A stretch of DNA of 64,000 nucleotides from Bradyrhizobium sp. 199 (lineage in GTDB: Bacteria > Pseudomonadota > Alphaproteobacteria > Rhizobiales > Xanthobacteraceae), in NCBI RefSeq assembly GCF_023073355.1, contig NZ_JADPJI010000006.1, positions 310,001-374,000 on the forward strand, written 5' to 3'. A model generated the notes under the pieces. It saw nothing but the letters and a program-made list of their open reading frames with translations, had not been told where the DNA came from and ran no database searches. Of this stretch, positions 50,090-58,966 are shown piece after piece. The position numbers and the translations under genes are program-made. The first letter of the stretch is position 1. Each line of letters opens with the position of its first letter.

Positions 50090-51709
50090 TCACGCCGCCG
50101 GTGCGCGTTCCTTGCGGCCCGGCACCGCCGCAAGCAGCTCCCGCGTATAGGCATGCTCCGGCGCGGCGAAAAGCTGCGCGGTCGGCTTCAACTCGACGAT
50201 GGCGCCGCGCTGCATCACCGCGATGCGGTCGCAGATTTGGGCGGCGACCCGCAAATCATGGGTGATGAACAGCATCGACAGGCCGAGGCGGGCCTTGAGG
50301 TCTTCGAGCAGCCTCAGGACCTGCGCCTGCACGGAGACGTCGAGCGCCGAGACGGCCTCATCCGCGACGATGATCTCGGGCTCGAGCGCGAGCGCGCGCG
50401 CGATGCCGATGCGCTGGCGCTGGCCGCCGGAGAATTCATGCGGATAGCGCTCGAGGGCGCCGGCGTCCAAACCCACCATCTTGAGGAGATCGCGGGCGCG
50501 GTCGAAGGCGACCTTCGGATCGATACCGGCCGCGATCGGGCCGTCGGCGATGATGTGGCCGACCTTGCGCCGCGGATTGAGCGAGGCGAACGGGTCCTGG
50601 AAGATCATCTGGATGCGATGGCGCTCAGTGCGTAGCGCCTTGCCAGAGATTGACGTGAGATCGGTCTCGCCGATCCGCACCGTGCCGCGGTCGGCTTCGA
50701 TCAGCCGCATCACGAGCCGCGCCACCGACGATTTGCCGGAGCCGGATTCGCCGACGAGGCCGAGCGTCTCGCCCTTGAAGATATCAAAATTGACGGCGCG
50801 CGCCGCATCGACGCGGCGGTCCTCGCGAAACCAGCCGCCCGATGTCACGTAGGTCTTGTCCAGCCCGATCACCTCGACCGCCCTGGCCTGATCGTCGAGC
50901 GGCTTTCGCGCCGGCGGATCCATCGAGGGCACGGCTGCGAGCAGCGCCTTGGTGTAGTCGTGCTGCGGCTCGTTGAAGACGGTTGCGGCCGGGCCTTCCT
51001 CCAGGACCTTGCCATGCCGGAGCACGATGACCTGATCGGCGATGTCGGCGACCACGCCGAAATCATGGGTGATGAACATCACCGCCATGTTGCGGTTGCG
51101 CTGGAGGTTGCGGATCAGCTTGAGGATCTGCGCCTGCGTGGTGACGTCCAGCGCGGTGGTCGGCTCGTCCGCAACCAGCACGGCCGGCTCGAGCGCGAGC
51201 GCCATCGCGATCATGGCGCGCTGGCGCTGGCCGCCGGAGAGCTGGTGCGGATAGGCGCGGACGATGCGCTCGGGGTCCGGCAGGCCGACCTCACGCGCCA
51301 GCGCCAGCGCTCTCGCGCGCCTTTCCCTCGGCGTCAGCAGCCCGTGCGCCTCGAACATCTCCGCCATCTGGTCGCCGATCCGCATCAACGGATTGAGCGC
51401 GGTCATCGGCTCCTGGAAGATCATGGCCAGCCTGCGGCCGCGCAGATCGCGCCAGCCGGCGTCATCGAGCTTGAGCAGGTCGCGGCCTTCGAACTGGATC
51501 TCGCCGGAGGCGATAGACACCGTATCAGGCAACAGGCCCATCAGCGCATGCGCGCACATCGACTTGCCGGAGCCGGATTCGCCGACGACGCAGACGATCT
51601 TGCCGGGCCGCAGGTCCAGCGAGATGCCGTCGACGGCGAAGGGACGCTCGGCTCCCTTAGGCAGCGCGATCCTGAGGTTCTTGATGGAGACGGCGGGTGG
51701 GACGGTCAT
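50090..51709 (-). CDS. Peptide-type ABC transporter, fused dual ATPase (DppDF/YejF-like)
   Basis: A 539-aa protein with two ABC domains. The first has Walker A GESGSGKSMC, signature LSGGQRQRAM and Walker B VLVADEPTTALD; the second has GESGSGKSSV, FSGGQRQRIG and IIVADEAVSALD. Each carries an oligopeptide/dipeptide C-terminal tail (TRELLAAVPG). It energises import with the two permeases upstream. ATG 51709 lies 2 bp after the permease stop. Confidence 0.95.
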   Translation of the reverse strand: MTVPPAVSIKNLRIALPKGAERPFAVDGISLDLRPGKIVCVVGESGSGKSMCAHALMGLLPDTVSIASGEIQFEGRDLLKLDDAGWRDLRGRRLAMIFQEPMTALNPLMRIGDQMAEMFEAHGLLTPRERRARALALAREVGLPDPERIVRAYPHQLSGGQRQRAMIAMALALEPAVLVADEPTTALDVTTQAQILKLIRNLQRNRNMAVMFITHDFGVVADIADQVIVLRHGKVLEEGPAATVFNEPQHDYTKALLAAVPSMDPPARKPLDDQARAVEVIGLDKTYVTSGGWFREDRRVDAARAVNFDIFKGETLGLVGESGSGKSSVARLVMRLIEADRGTVRIGETDLTSISGKALRTERHRIQMIFQDPFASLNPRRKVGHIIADGPIAAGIDPKVAFDRARDLLKMVGLDAGALERYPHEFSGGQRQRIGIARALALEPEIIVADEAVSALDVSVQAQVLRLLEDLKARLGLSMLFITHDLRVAAQICDRIAVMQRGAIVELKPTAQLFAAPEHAYTRELLAAVPGRKERAPAA

Positions 51710-51711
51710 CG

Positions 51712-52551
51712 TCAGCGTCCCTCCCGCGACAGGCGCGGATTGAGGGCGTCGTTGAGGCCTTCGCCGATCAGGTTCAGCCCGAGCACGGAGATCAGGATGG
51801 CGACACCGGGAAACACCGTGATCCACCAGGCCTGGCGGATCACGGTGCGGCCGGCGCCGACCATGTAGCCCCAGGAGATCAGGTTGGGATCGCCGAGGCC
51901 GAGAAAGGACAGCGAGGATTCCAGCAGGATCGCGGTCGCCACCATCAGCGAGGCCAGCACGATCACCGGCGAAAGCGCGTTGGGCAGGATCTCGCGCAGA
52001 ATGATCCAGGTGTTGCTTTGGCCGGTGACGATCGCGGCCTGGACATATTCGCGCGTGCGCAGCGACAGCACCTCGCCGCGAACGAGACGGGCCACCGGCG
52101 GCCAGCTCACCAGCGCGATCGAGGCCACGATCGAATAGATCGATGGCTGCAGGATCGCGACCAGCACGATCGCCAGCGCAAAGCTCGGAATCGTCTGGAA
52201 GAACTCGGTGAAGCGCATCAGGGCGTCGTCTACCTTGCCGCCGAAATAGCCGGCCATGGCGCCGATCGGCATGCCGACGACCAGCGCCACCAGCGTGGAG
52301 ACGAGGCCCACCAGCAGCGAGACCCGTGCGCCAAAGATCATGCCGGCGAACACGTCGCGGCCGAGCGCGTCGGTGCCGAGCGGCACCGCCGAGAGCGTGA
52401 ACGGCGGCAGGAACGGTCGCTGCACCATGCGCCAGGGCGAGTTCGGGAACAGCAACGGCCCGAACAATGCGGCCGCGATCGCGAGGATCAGGATAACGAG
52501 CCCGATGACACCGCTCGGGCTTCTCAGCATCGATTTCCAGAACTGCTTCAT
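51712..52551 (-). CDS. Peptide-type ABC transporter permease (DppC-like)
   Basis: A 279-aa permease with an N-terminal membrane segment (VIGLVILILAIAAALFGPLL), an OppC-type periplasmic N-domain (PLGTDALGRDVFAGMIFGAR), then five helices with the EAA-type loop (IILREILPNALSPVIVLAS). ATG 52551 overlaps the previous permease stop by 4 nt. It is an operon partner of the DppB-like subunit. Confidence 0.94.
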   Translation of the reverse strand: MKQFWKSMLRSPSGVIGLVILILAIAAALFGPLLFPNSPWRMVQRPFLPPFTLSAVPLGTDALGRDVFAGMIFGARVSLLVGLVSTLVALVVGMPIGAMAGYFGGKVDDALMRFTEFFQTIPSFALAIVLVAILQPSIYSIVASIALVSWPPVARLVRGEVLSLRTREYVQAAIVTGQSNTWIILREILPNALSPVIVLASLMVATAILLESSLSFLGLGDPNLISWGYMVGAGRTVIRQAWWITVFPGVAILISVLGLNLIGEGLNDALNPRLSREGR

Positions 52552-53519
52552 GAGGCGAATTCGATGCGCGGATCGACCAGGCGGTAGACCAGGTCGGTGA
52601 TCAGGTTGAAGATCAGCACCATGGCGGAGCAGATCACGAAGACGCCAAGCAGCAGATTGTAATCGCGCTGGAGCAGGGCGTCGTACATCAGGCGTCCGAT
52701 CCCGGGCCAGGCGAACACGGTTTCGGTAATGACGGCGCCGCCGATCAGCGTGCCGGAGTGCACGCCGGCCAGCGTCACCACCGGCAGCAGCGCATTGCGC
52801 AGCACGTGGCGGCGCTGGATCACGGCGTCGGAAAGGCCCTTGGCCCGCGCCGTCTTGACGAAGTCGAGCCGCTTCACCTCCAGCATCGAGGCGCGCGTCA
52901 TGCGGGTGTAGGTCGCCATGAAGAACAGGCCGAGCGTCATCGCCGGCATGATCAGGTGCTTTGCGACATCGACGGCATGGGCAAGGCCGGTGAGGTTGGC
53001 ACCGACCGTCTCGTAACCAAAACTCGGCAGCCACTCCATGGTGACCGAGAACAGCAGGATGCCCATCAGCGCCACCCAGAACAGCGGCATGGCGTAGAAG
53101 ATCAGCGCGAACACGGTGATGGCCGTGTCGAGAAAGGTTCCGGCAAAGCGCGCCGCGAAGGTGCCGAACAGGATGCCGAGCGCGAGCGAGATCGCGAATG
53201 CGGTCAGCGTCAGCAGCAGCGTCGCCGGCAGCCGTTCGCCGATCAGCTTTGCGACCGGTGCCTGCTGGCGGAAGGAGAAGCCGAGGTCGAGCGTCACGAC
53301 GCCCTTGACGTAGATGAAGAGCTGCTCGGGCAGCGGCTTGTCGAGGCCGAACTTTTCCCGGAGCTGCTTGACGAAGACCTGGTCGCTGGCCCCGGCCTCG
53401 CCCGCCATCACGACCGCGGGGTCGCCGGGCGCAAGCCGGATCAGGAAGAAATTGAGGACGACGATCGCAAGCAGGACGATCACGCCCTTGAGGACACGCT
53501 GAGCGAGGAAGGAGAGCAT
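52548..53519 (-). CDS. Peptide-type ABC transporter permease (DppB-like)
   Basis: A 323-aa permease beginning LSFLAQRVLKGVIVLLAIVV, with the DppB-type periplasmic domain (DPAVVMAGEAGASDQ) and the EAA loop (RRHVLRNALLPVVTLAG). Six membrane helices are expected. It follows the binding-protein gene after a 184-bp gap holding three hairpins. Confidence 0.95.
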   Translation of the reverse strand: MLSFLAQRVLKGVIVLLAIVVLNFFLIRLAPGDPAVVMAGEAGASDQVFVKQLREKFGLDKPLPEQLFIYVKGVVTLDLGFSFRQQAPVAKLIGERLPATLLLTLTAFAISLALGILFGTFAARFAGTFLDTAITVFALIFYAMPLFWVALMGILLFSVTMEWLPSFGYETVGANLTGLAHAVDVAKHLIMPAMTLGLFFMATYTRMTRASMLEVKRLDFVKTARAKGLSDAVIQRRHVLRNALLPVVTLAGVHSGTLIGGAVITETVFAWPGIGRLMYDALLQRDYNLLLGVFVICSAMVLIFNLITDLVYRLVDPRIEFAS

Positions 53520-53565
53520 CTAGGTCCGCAAGCTGGTTGATTGAAACGGTCGTGCCGCGCGGATC

Positions 53566-53692
53566 ACCTCTCCCCAACGGGGAGAGGTCGCGCCGAAGGC
53601 GCGGGTGAAGGGGCTCAGGTCCCACGAGGGAGCGAAAACCCTCACCGGATCGCATCCAGCGATGCGATCCGACCTCTCCCTACGGGAGAGGT
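53566..53692. repeat. Three clustered hairpins between SBP and permease genes
   Basis: ACCTCTCCCC-AAC-GGGGAGAGGT (53566-53588), GGATCGCATC-CAGC-GATGCGATCC (53647-53670) and ACCTCTCCC-TAC-GGGAGAGGT (53672-53692). The first and third are nearly the same unit. Such clusters often slow mRNA decay or attenuate the downstream genes relative to the binding protein. Confidence 0.75.
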
Positions 53693-53703
53693 GGGCGCCG
53701 CCA

Positions 53704-55254
53704 TCACTTGTCGAGCCATGCGTCCTTGAAGCCGTCATTGACGCCGATCGCCGTGGTGATCAGGTTCTTGACCTTGCAGCGCGTGATGGTCGGGAATTGC
53801 AGTTCGAGCATCCAGGCCACCGGCACGTCCTCGACCAGGATCTTCTGCGCCTTCTCGTAGATCTCCTTGCGCTTGGAGTCCGGGGTCGCAACCGCGCCGT
53901 CGGCGAACAGCTTGTCGATCTCCGGGTTGGAGTAGCCCTCGACATTGTTGAACACCTGGCCCTTGGCGATGGCGCTCGAGACGTAATTGCGGCCGACGCC
54001 GAGCGCGGGATCGCCGTACTGGTAAAGATAGGTGAAGGCGATGTCGTAGTCCCAGTCGCCGATCTTCTGGTTGCCGCCGGCGACGTCGGTGGCGATGGTC
54101 TCGATGTTGATGCCGACGTCCATCAGGTTCTGCTTCACCGCTTCACCCCAGCGCTGCCAGGTCTCGCCATAGGCGAGCGGCAGCAGGCGGATCTTCTCGC
54201 CCTTGTAGCCGGCTTCCTTCAGCAGCGCCTTGGCCTTGGCTGGATCGTGCGGATATTTCGGCACGTCGTCGGTGTAGTATTTGATGGTCGAGGCGGACGG
54301 GCCGGTCGCGACCTTGCCGAGCCCGTTCCAGATCACGTCCTTGGCGAAATCGCGGTCGATCGCGTACATGACCGCCTGCCGCACCCGCTTGTCGGCGAGC
54401 GGACCCTGGCGGTTGTTGAGCCACAGCCAGGCCAGGGGCGAGAAGAACTCCCAGCCGGCGCCGGTGACGCAGGTGTCCTTCAGCTTGGACAGCCGCGGCA
54501 CGTCGAAATTCTCGATCGAGCCGCCGGGCAGCACGTCCACCTTGCCGGTCTCATACGCTACCGAGCGCGCCGCGGCGTCGGGGATGATCTGCCAGTAGAT
54601 CTCGTCGAGATAGGGCTTGCCCTTCTCGTGATAGTTCGGGTTCTTGACCAGGCGGATGAACGAGCCCTTCTGCCACTCCTTGAACACGAACGGGCCGGTG
54701 CCGACAGGCGCGTTGTTATAGGGATTGGTCTTCCAATCAGTGCCTTCATAGAGATGCTTCGGCACCATCGGCATCGAGCCGACCTCGAAGATGCCGAGGA
54801 ACGGGCCGAACGGCTGTTTCAGGGTGAATACCACGGTGTACTCGTCGGGCGCCTCGACCTTGTCGACCTGCGCGAGGTTGTTGCGGGCGCGCGCGTGGGT
54901 CTGCTTCAGCATCTCGACCGAGAACAGCACGTCGGCAGCGGTGAAGGGCTTACCGTCATGCCAGGTCACGCCCTTCCTGAGCTTGAAGGTGTAGGACTTG
55001 GCGTCCTCGCTGATGCTCCAGCTCTCGGCGAGCTCCGGCTGCGGTTCGAGCTTGGGGCTGTAGCGCAGCAACCCCTCGAAGATATTGCCCGACACCATCT
55101 GTGTCGGGCCGTTCTGGATCTGCGCGAGCATCAGGCCGGGCGGCTCGGGCTGGATTACGGCATTGATCACGCCCCCCGTTTTCGGCTCTTGCGCCAGTGC
55201 CGGGGCCGTGAGGCCGCAAGCCAGGAGGAGACCAAGCAACACTCGTTTTGGCAT
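53704..55254 (-). CDS. Peptide-type ABC transporter substrate-binding protein (SBP_bac_5)
   Basis: A 516-aa exported binding protein with a signal peptide (1-21, ending APALAQ) and the family 5 fold: an early GGVINAVIQPEPPGLM, then YTFKLRKGVTWHDGKPFTAA and VRQAVMYAIDRDFAKD. It binds peptides or other small solutes in the periplasm for the permeases encoded downstream. It is first in the operon. The ligand is unknown. Confidence 0.94.
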   Translation of the reverse strand: MPKRVLLGLLLACGLTAPALAQEPKTGGVINAVIQPEPPGLMLAQIQNGPTQMVSGNIFEGLLRYSPKLEPQPELAESWSISEDAKSYTFKLRKGVTWHDGKPFTAADVLFSVEMLKQTHARARNNLAQVDKVEAPDEYTVVFTLKQPFGPFLGIFEVGSMPMVPKHLYEGTDWKTNPYNNAPVGTGPFVFKEWQKGSFIRLVKNPNYHEKGKPYLDEIYWQIIPDAAARSVAYETGKVDVLPGGSIENFDVPRLSKLKDTCVTGAGWEFFSPLAWLWLNNRQGPLADKRVRQAVMYAIDRDFAKDVIWNGLGKVATGPSASTIKYYTDDVPKYPHDPAKAKALLKEAGYKGEKIRLLPLAYGETWQRWGEAVKQNLMDVGINIETIATDVAGGNQKIGDWDYDIAFTYLYQYGDPALGVGRNYVSSAIAKGQVFNNVEGYSNPEIDKLFADGAVATPDSKRKEIYEKAQKILVEDVPVAWMLELQFPTITRCKVKNLITTAIGVNDGFKDAWLDK

Positions 55255-55701
55255 GTCGTATCTTTCTCAAGCGAAACCAGCCGTGAACGCTTCGCAAGCG
55301 CCCTCGCGCGCAAAGCTACGGCCGGCCCATCCCAGTCCCCATCCGATATCGAGGCTCACATAGTCTCGTTCGGGGCCGCAAGATGAAAGTCGCGACAGTG
55401 TCAGCATAAAAAATGTACAGGGCGTCCTGTTTGATGGATAGGCCTCTTATTGCCGGGGAGCCGTGATGATGTCGGTCATCGGCCGACATGGCGCTGGACC
55501 AGCGACACAGGGTCGCGGGACGGCGGTCAGAGCCCTCCTGCGGCACGCGAATAAACGGGACCGCCTTGCGATAGGTCAGAGGAGGCTCTGCTGCGGATTT
55601 GATCCGGATCAAAGCCAAGCCGCCGCTTTTGCGATCGAATGGCAACTGCCGGGACCCGGAACTGTTTGTCCTGCTCCCTTCAGCCGTGAAACTCCACAGA
55701 G
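55255..55701. other. 447-bp region between the ABC operon and the irr-like remnant
   Basis: Contains a perfect FixK box at 55599-55612. A minus-strand open frame (55316-55645) is not family-like. No other gene is supported. Confidence 0.55.
55599..55612. promoter_or_regulatory. Perfect FixK/FNR box before the irr-like remnant
   Basis: TTGAT-CCGG-ATCAA is an exact FNR/FixK palindrome; with the flanking T and A it is a perfect 16-bp palindrome (55598-55613). Target genes to the right are an irr-like pseudogene and the mddA-like gene (~560 bp). Confidence 0.7.
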
Positions 55702-56117
55702 AGCCTCTATGAAGAGGCGATGGCGGCCAACGCGTATCTGTCGCTCGCGACCGTCTACAACACGCTGAACCAGTTCACCGAGGCTGGCCTGCTGCGCCGG
55801 ATCGCGGCGACGGCATCAAGTCGTTCTTCGACACCGACACATCGGTGCATCCACACTTCTATCTCGACGGCGACGATGCGCTGGTCGACGTCGCCGAATG
55901 CCTCGCCTTCACCGGGATCCCCGAGGCGCTTCCCGGCCACGAGATCGCGCGGCTCGACGGCGGCTTGCGATCGGCGCGGAAGTTCTCTGCCGCATGGATC
56001 TGCGGTTCGATCGCCGCCCACGATTGCGTTTTTGTCGTCTCAAGCAAAAATCAAAGTCGTCTCAGGCAAAAATCAATGGTCCGCGAAAGCTTCAAGCCCG
56101 TCCGGAATGCATGGTGA
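55702..56117 (+). pseudogene. irr-like (Fur family) gene, truncated and frameshifted
   Basis: The middle of an Irr/Fur protein is legible: SLYEEAMAANAYLSLATVYN, then TLNQFTEAGLLRR in one frame, followed after an indel near 55810 by DGIKSFFDTDTSVHPHFYLD and DDALVDVAECLAF in another. The N-terminal ~50 residues (DNA-binding start, haem-regulatory motif) are missing. Irr is the haem-responsive iron regulator of Rhizobiales. From memory, relatives have a second intact irr-like gene here, so this looks like decay. Confidence 0.8.
56034..56077. repeat. 22-bp tandem duplication
   Basis: Two adjacent 22-nt copies (56034-56055 and 56056-56077) differ at two positions. They lie in the tail of the irr-like remnant. 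Confidence 0.8.
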
Positions 56118-56162
56118 AGCGACCAACCAAGTGCCGGCGCTTTTGGCACAACGGAGCTGTCC

Positions 56163-56942
56163 ATGTCCCAGATTGATCAGGTTCATTCCATCCGCCCAGC
56201 GGTTGCGGGCTCACGCATTTTCAGGTTCCTCGCCTTTCTGTACGGAATTGCGGCGTATGTCGTGTTTTTCGTCACCATTCTCTACGCCATCGGCTTCGTC
56301 ACCGGACTGGTGGTGCCCAAGACCATCGACACTGGAAGCCAGACCCCGGCGACCGAAGCCGTCATCATCAATCTGCTCCTGATGTCGCTGTTCGCCATTC
56401 AGCACAGCGTGATGGCGCGCCAGCAGTTCAAGGCCTGGTGGACGCAGTTCGTCCCCAAGCCAGTCGAGCGAAGCACGTACGTGCTGCTGGCGAGCCTGTC
56501 ATTGCTTCTGCTATTCTGGCAGTGGCGTCCGCTGCCCTCAGTCATATGGAACGTGGAGAATCCGGATCTTGCCGTGACACTGGTCACGCTGTCCTTCGCC
56601 GGCTGGGTCCTGGTCTTCACCTCGACCTTCATCATCAACCATTTCGAATTGTTCGGATTGCATCAGGTGGCCAACCATCTGGTCGGGAAGGAGATGACGC
56701 CGCCGCGCTTCAAGACGCCGCTGCTCTACAATTTCGTCCGTCATCCGATTTATCTTGGTTTCATCATTGCGTTCTGGGCGGCGCCGACCATGACCGCGGG
56801 CCATCTGCTGTTCGCGGCCGTCACCACGCTCTACATCTTCGTCGGCATCGCGCTGGAGGAGCACGACCTCGTCGCTCTCTTCGGTGACGAGTACCGGCAG
56901 TACAAACAACGGGTGTCGATGCTTATTCCCTGGCGCCGTTAG
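56163..56942 (+). CDS. mddA: MddA-like methanethiol S-methyltransferase (NnrU/ICMT-type membrane protein)
   Basis: A 259-aa protein with about six membrane helices and the isoprenylcysteine-methyltransferase-like C-terminal region (HPIYLGFIIAFWAAP; ALEEHDLVALFGDEYRQYK) that binds S-adenosylmethionine. The overall sequence (LFAIQHSVMARQQFK; a FELFGLHQVANHL segment) matches my recollection of MddA, which methylates methanethiol to dimethyl sulphide. The subfamily includes related NnrU/ICMT proteins, so the substrate is an inference. It is a single gene. Confidence 0.72.
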   Translation: MSQIDQVHSIRPAVAGSRIFRFLAFLYGIAAYVVFFVTILYAIGFVTGLVVPKTIDTGSQTPATEAVIINLLLMSLFAIQHSVMARQQFKAWWTQFVPKPVERSTYVLLASLSLLLLFWQWRPLPSVIWNVENPDLAVTLVTLSFAGWVLVFTSTFIINHFELFGLHQVANHLVGKEMTPPRFKTPLLYNFVRHPIYLGFIIAFWAAPTMTAGHLLFAAVTTLYIFVGIALEEHDLVALFGDEYRQYKQRVSMLIPWRR

Positions 56943-57037
56943 GTATAATCTCTGCCTCGCACCGCGCGTCTGCGGAATCGAGGACTCGCGGTATGCCGAC
57001 GCGCGATAACGATCCTTCATCAAACGGAGACGACCAA

Positions 57038-57460
57038 ATGAAACATGTCGGAAACTGCTTCTGTGGCGCGGTCACGATCGAGGTCACGGGTGCACCGGAG
57101 GCGATGGGCTATTGCCATTGCCGTTCCTGCCGCTCCTGGTCCGGGGGCCCGGTCAATGCCTTCAGCCTCTGGAAGCCTGAATCCGTGCGCGTCACCGAAG
57201 GCGCGGAGAACGTCGAGACGTTTGCCAAGACGCCGCTCAGCGAGCGCAAATTTTGCAGGAAGTGCGGCGGTCATCTCATGACCAACCATCCGCCGCTCGG
57301 CCTGATCGACGTCTTCACCGCCACCATCCCCACGCTCGCATTCGCGCCCGGCGTTCACGTCAACTATGCCGAGACCGTGCTGCCGATGCGCGATGGCCTG
57401 CCCAAGCTGAAGGATTTCCCGGCCGAATTCGGCGGCAGCGGCGAGATGATGCAGGAGTAG
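57038..57460 (+). CDS. GFA family (CENP-V/GFA) zinc protein
   Basis: A 140-aa protein with the Gfa zinc-ligand set: CFCGAVTIEV, then CHCRSCRSWSG, later CRKCGGHLM. The fold is the Mss4-like/GFA type first noted for glutathione-dependent formaldehyde-activating enzymes. Most members have no proven substrate. ATG 57038 starts the family N-terminus (MKHVGNCFCG). It is 95 bp after the MddA-like gene. Confidence 0.9.
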   Translation: MKHVGNCFCGAVTIEVTGAPEAMGYCHCRSCRSWSGGPVNAFSLWKPESVRVTEGAENVETFAKTPLSERKFCRKCGGHLMTNHPPLGLIDVFTATIPTLAFAPGVHVNYAETVLPMRDGLPKLKDFPAEFGGSGEMMQE

Positions 57461-57472
57461 CGGCGCGTTCGG

Positions 57473-57519
57473 GAGGGCGGCAGAGCGCCGCCCTCTCTGC
57501 CTTCTCCCGGGGGAGAAGG
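57473..57519. repeat. Two hairpins after the GFA gene
   Basis: GAGGGCGGC (57473-57481) pairs with GCCGCCCTC (57487-57495); then CCTTCTCCC pairs with GGGAGAAGG up to 57519. The second is of the same CTCTCCC/GGGAGAG type as 53566-53692. Confidence 0.65.
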
Positions 57520-57527
57520 AAGAAAGA

Positions 57528-57929
57528 CTAGCCGCCGCGCGATTCGACGACCTTGCGGCAGGAGTCCGAGAGCTTCGACTTGTTCTCGCGCAGGCAGGCG
57601 TTCATGTGCGGCGGCTTGCCGATATGATCGGCGCAGGATTTGCCGGGCTGCGTGGCGCGGCCGACTGCGGCCGTGGTGGGAGCGCCGGTTGCGAGGGCGG
57701 GGTCGCTACGCCCGGCGTCGGCGCCCGGTGTCGGCGTGAGCGCGGGAACGCCGGGGAATTGCGGCGGCCGTGATGGTCGCGCCCTCATGGTCACGTTCGG
57801 AGAGAGCGACGATGCTGACGATCTGGCCGTCCAGGTCTGCTCTGCCCCAGACACCGGCCCATTGCGGTAACTGACTAGACGCCCGAGCTGGCCCACAGAC
57901 GACACCGAAGGTGACAGAGGGCCCGCCAA
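57528..57929 (-). CDS. Cys-rich C-terminal fragment, doubtful start
   Basis: The C-terminal ~40 residues (GKSCADHIGKPPHMNACLRE, then SDSCRKVVESRGG) look like the end of a small secreted Cys-repeat protein. The upstream part of this 133-aa frame is Pro/Ala-rich and shows no signal peptide, so the true N-terminus may have been lost. It could be a remnant or a frame artefact. Confidence 0.4.
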   Translation of the reverse strand: MAGPLSPSVSSVGQLGRLVSYRNGPVSGAEQTWTARSSASSLSPNVTMRARPSRPPQFPGVPALTPTPGADAGRSDPALATGAPTTAAVGRATQPGKSCADHIGKPPHMNACLRENKSKLSDSCRKVVESRGG

Positions 57930-57947
57930 GAGAGTCGGATCCGAAGG

Positions 57948-58181
57948 TCACCAGCTTTCGGTCTGCTCAATGATGGCACGGACTCTCAGGAGAATGCCGG
58001 CGTCATTCCTGACCACAATGGCTATGCTGCCCGGACGAGCAGCGAAGGTGAAATCGCGCACAGCCTCGCCTAGCGCAACCATGGCCATGCGGCGAGCTAT
58101 ATCAGCACTCTGTACTTCCCGCCCGACCTCGTCGAGAGTGACGCGTTCCTCCTCGTGATAGTCGAAATGAAAGCGCGGCAT
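57948..58181 (-). CDS. DUF6894-type small protein
   Basis: A 77-aa protein matching the small DUF6894 pattern common in Bradyrhizobium: MPRFHFDYHEEERVTLDEVG, then ALGEAVRDF and a strand IAIVVRNDAGILLRV. ATG 58181 fits the family. The function is unknown. Confidence 0.8.
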   Translation of the reverse strand: MPRFHFDYHEEERVTLDEVGREVQSADIARRMAMVALGEAVRDFTFAARPGSIAIVVRNDAGILLRVRAIIEQTESW

Positions 58182-58243
58182 GCCGAGCCTAAATCTGTCG
58201 CTGCGATGACGTTCCTAAAACTCCAAGCGCGTTTGCTGATCTT

Positions 58244-58966
58244 TCATCTGGCGCTTGGTTGCAGCTCGTGCAGATATTCAGGACTGAACTCGGATGCAGC
58301 TTTCAGTTCTTCTGGGCGGAGCAGAGTCACCGTGTGGTTTTGCCATTCAATGAGGCCCAAACCCCTGAGTTCCTGGATGGTCCTGTTCACGTGAACTACC
58401 GAAAGCCCACATGCGTCGGCAACATCCTGCTGCGTGAGCGGAAGTCGGAAGTTGCCGTTGTCCGCAAGCCCGACGAATTCCATGCGGGTGGTAAGCTCGC
58501 AGAGAAGATGCGCGACCCTACCCAGCGCCTGGCGTGATCCGAGATTCTCAACCCATTCGCGATAGATCGCAGCGTGTATTAGCGTCTCGCGCCATAAAGC
58601 GTGCGTAAGTCCGGGCGATTCGTTCATGATCTCTCTGAGTGCTGAATGGGGCACAGCGGCTATCGTCGAACTCCCCACACTGCAAAGATCACAATCCGCC
58701 ACTGGCAAATGCAGGGTAGGCAAATCGGGCATGTCTCCGGCTATGTAGAACGACGATATCTGAGTTCGAGCGTTCACCACTCTTTGCCGAGACAGAAGGC
58801 CGCTCATCACGACAATGCAGCTCTGAGGTTTGTCGCCCTGGCGCAGCACGTATTCGCCATCTGCCAGCGATTTCGCCTTGTATCTCAGGCGCGTGAGCCT
58901 GGTCCGATCTTGTTCGGATAGGCCGCTAACGGCCTGTAGGCGCGATATCAGCTGTTGGTGCGGCAT
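58244..58966 (-). CDS. Crp/Fnr-family transcriptional regulator
   Basis: A 240-aa protein with an N-terminal cyclic-nucleotide-binding-like domain (LADGEYVLRQGDKPQSCIVVM), a long dimerisation helix and a C-terminal winged HTH (PLTQQDVADACGLSVVHVNRTIQEL). It lacks the N-terminal Cys cluster of FNR, so it is not an Fe-S oxygen sensor of that type. The effector is unknown. It is upstream of DUF6894 on the same strand (62-bp gap). Confidence 0.92.
   Translation of the reverse strand: MPHQQLISRLQAVSGLSEQDRTRLTRLRYKAKSLADGEYVLRQGDKPQSCIVVMSGLLSRQRVVNARTQISSFYIAGDMPDLPTLHLPVADCDLCSVGSSTIAAVPHSALREIMNESPGLTHALWRETLIHAAIYREWVENLGSRQALGRVAHLLCELTTRMEFVGLADNGNFRLPLTQQDVADACGLSVVHVNRTIQELRGLGLIEWQNHTVTLLRPEELKAASEFSPEYLHELQPSAR

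Noticed and set aside
57706..57951. 81-aa minus-strand open frame overlapping the Cys-rich fragment
   Set aside because: Neither frame has a convincing start; no family resemblance.
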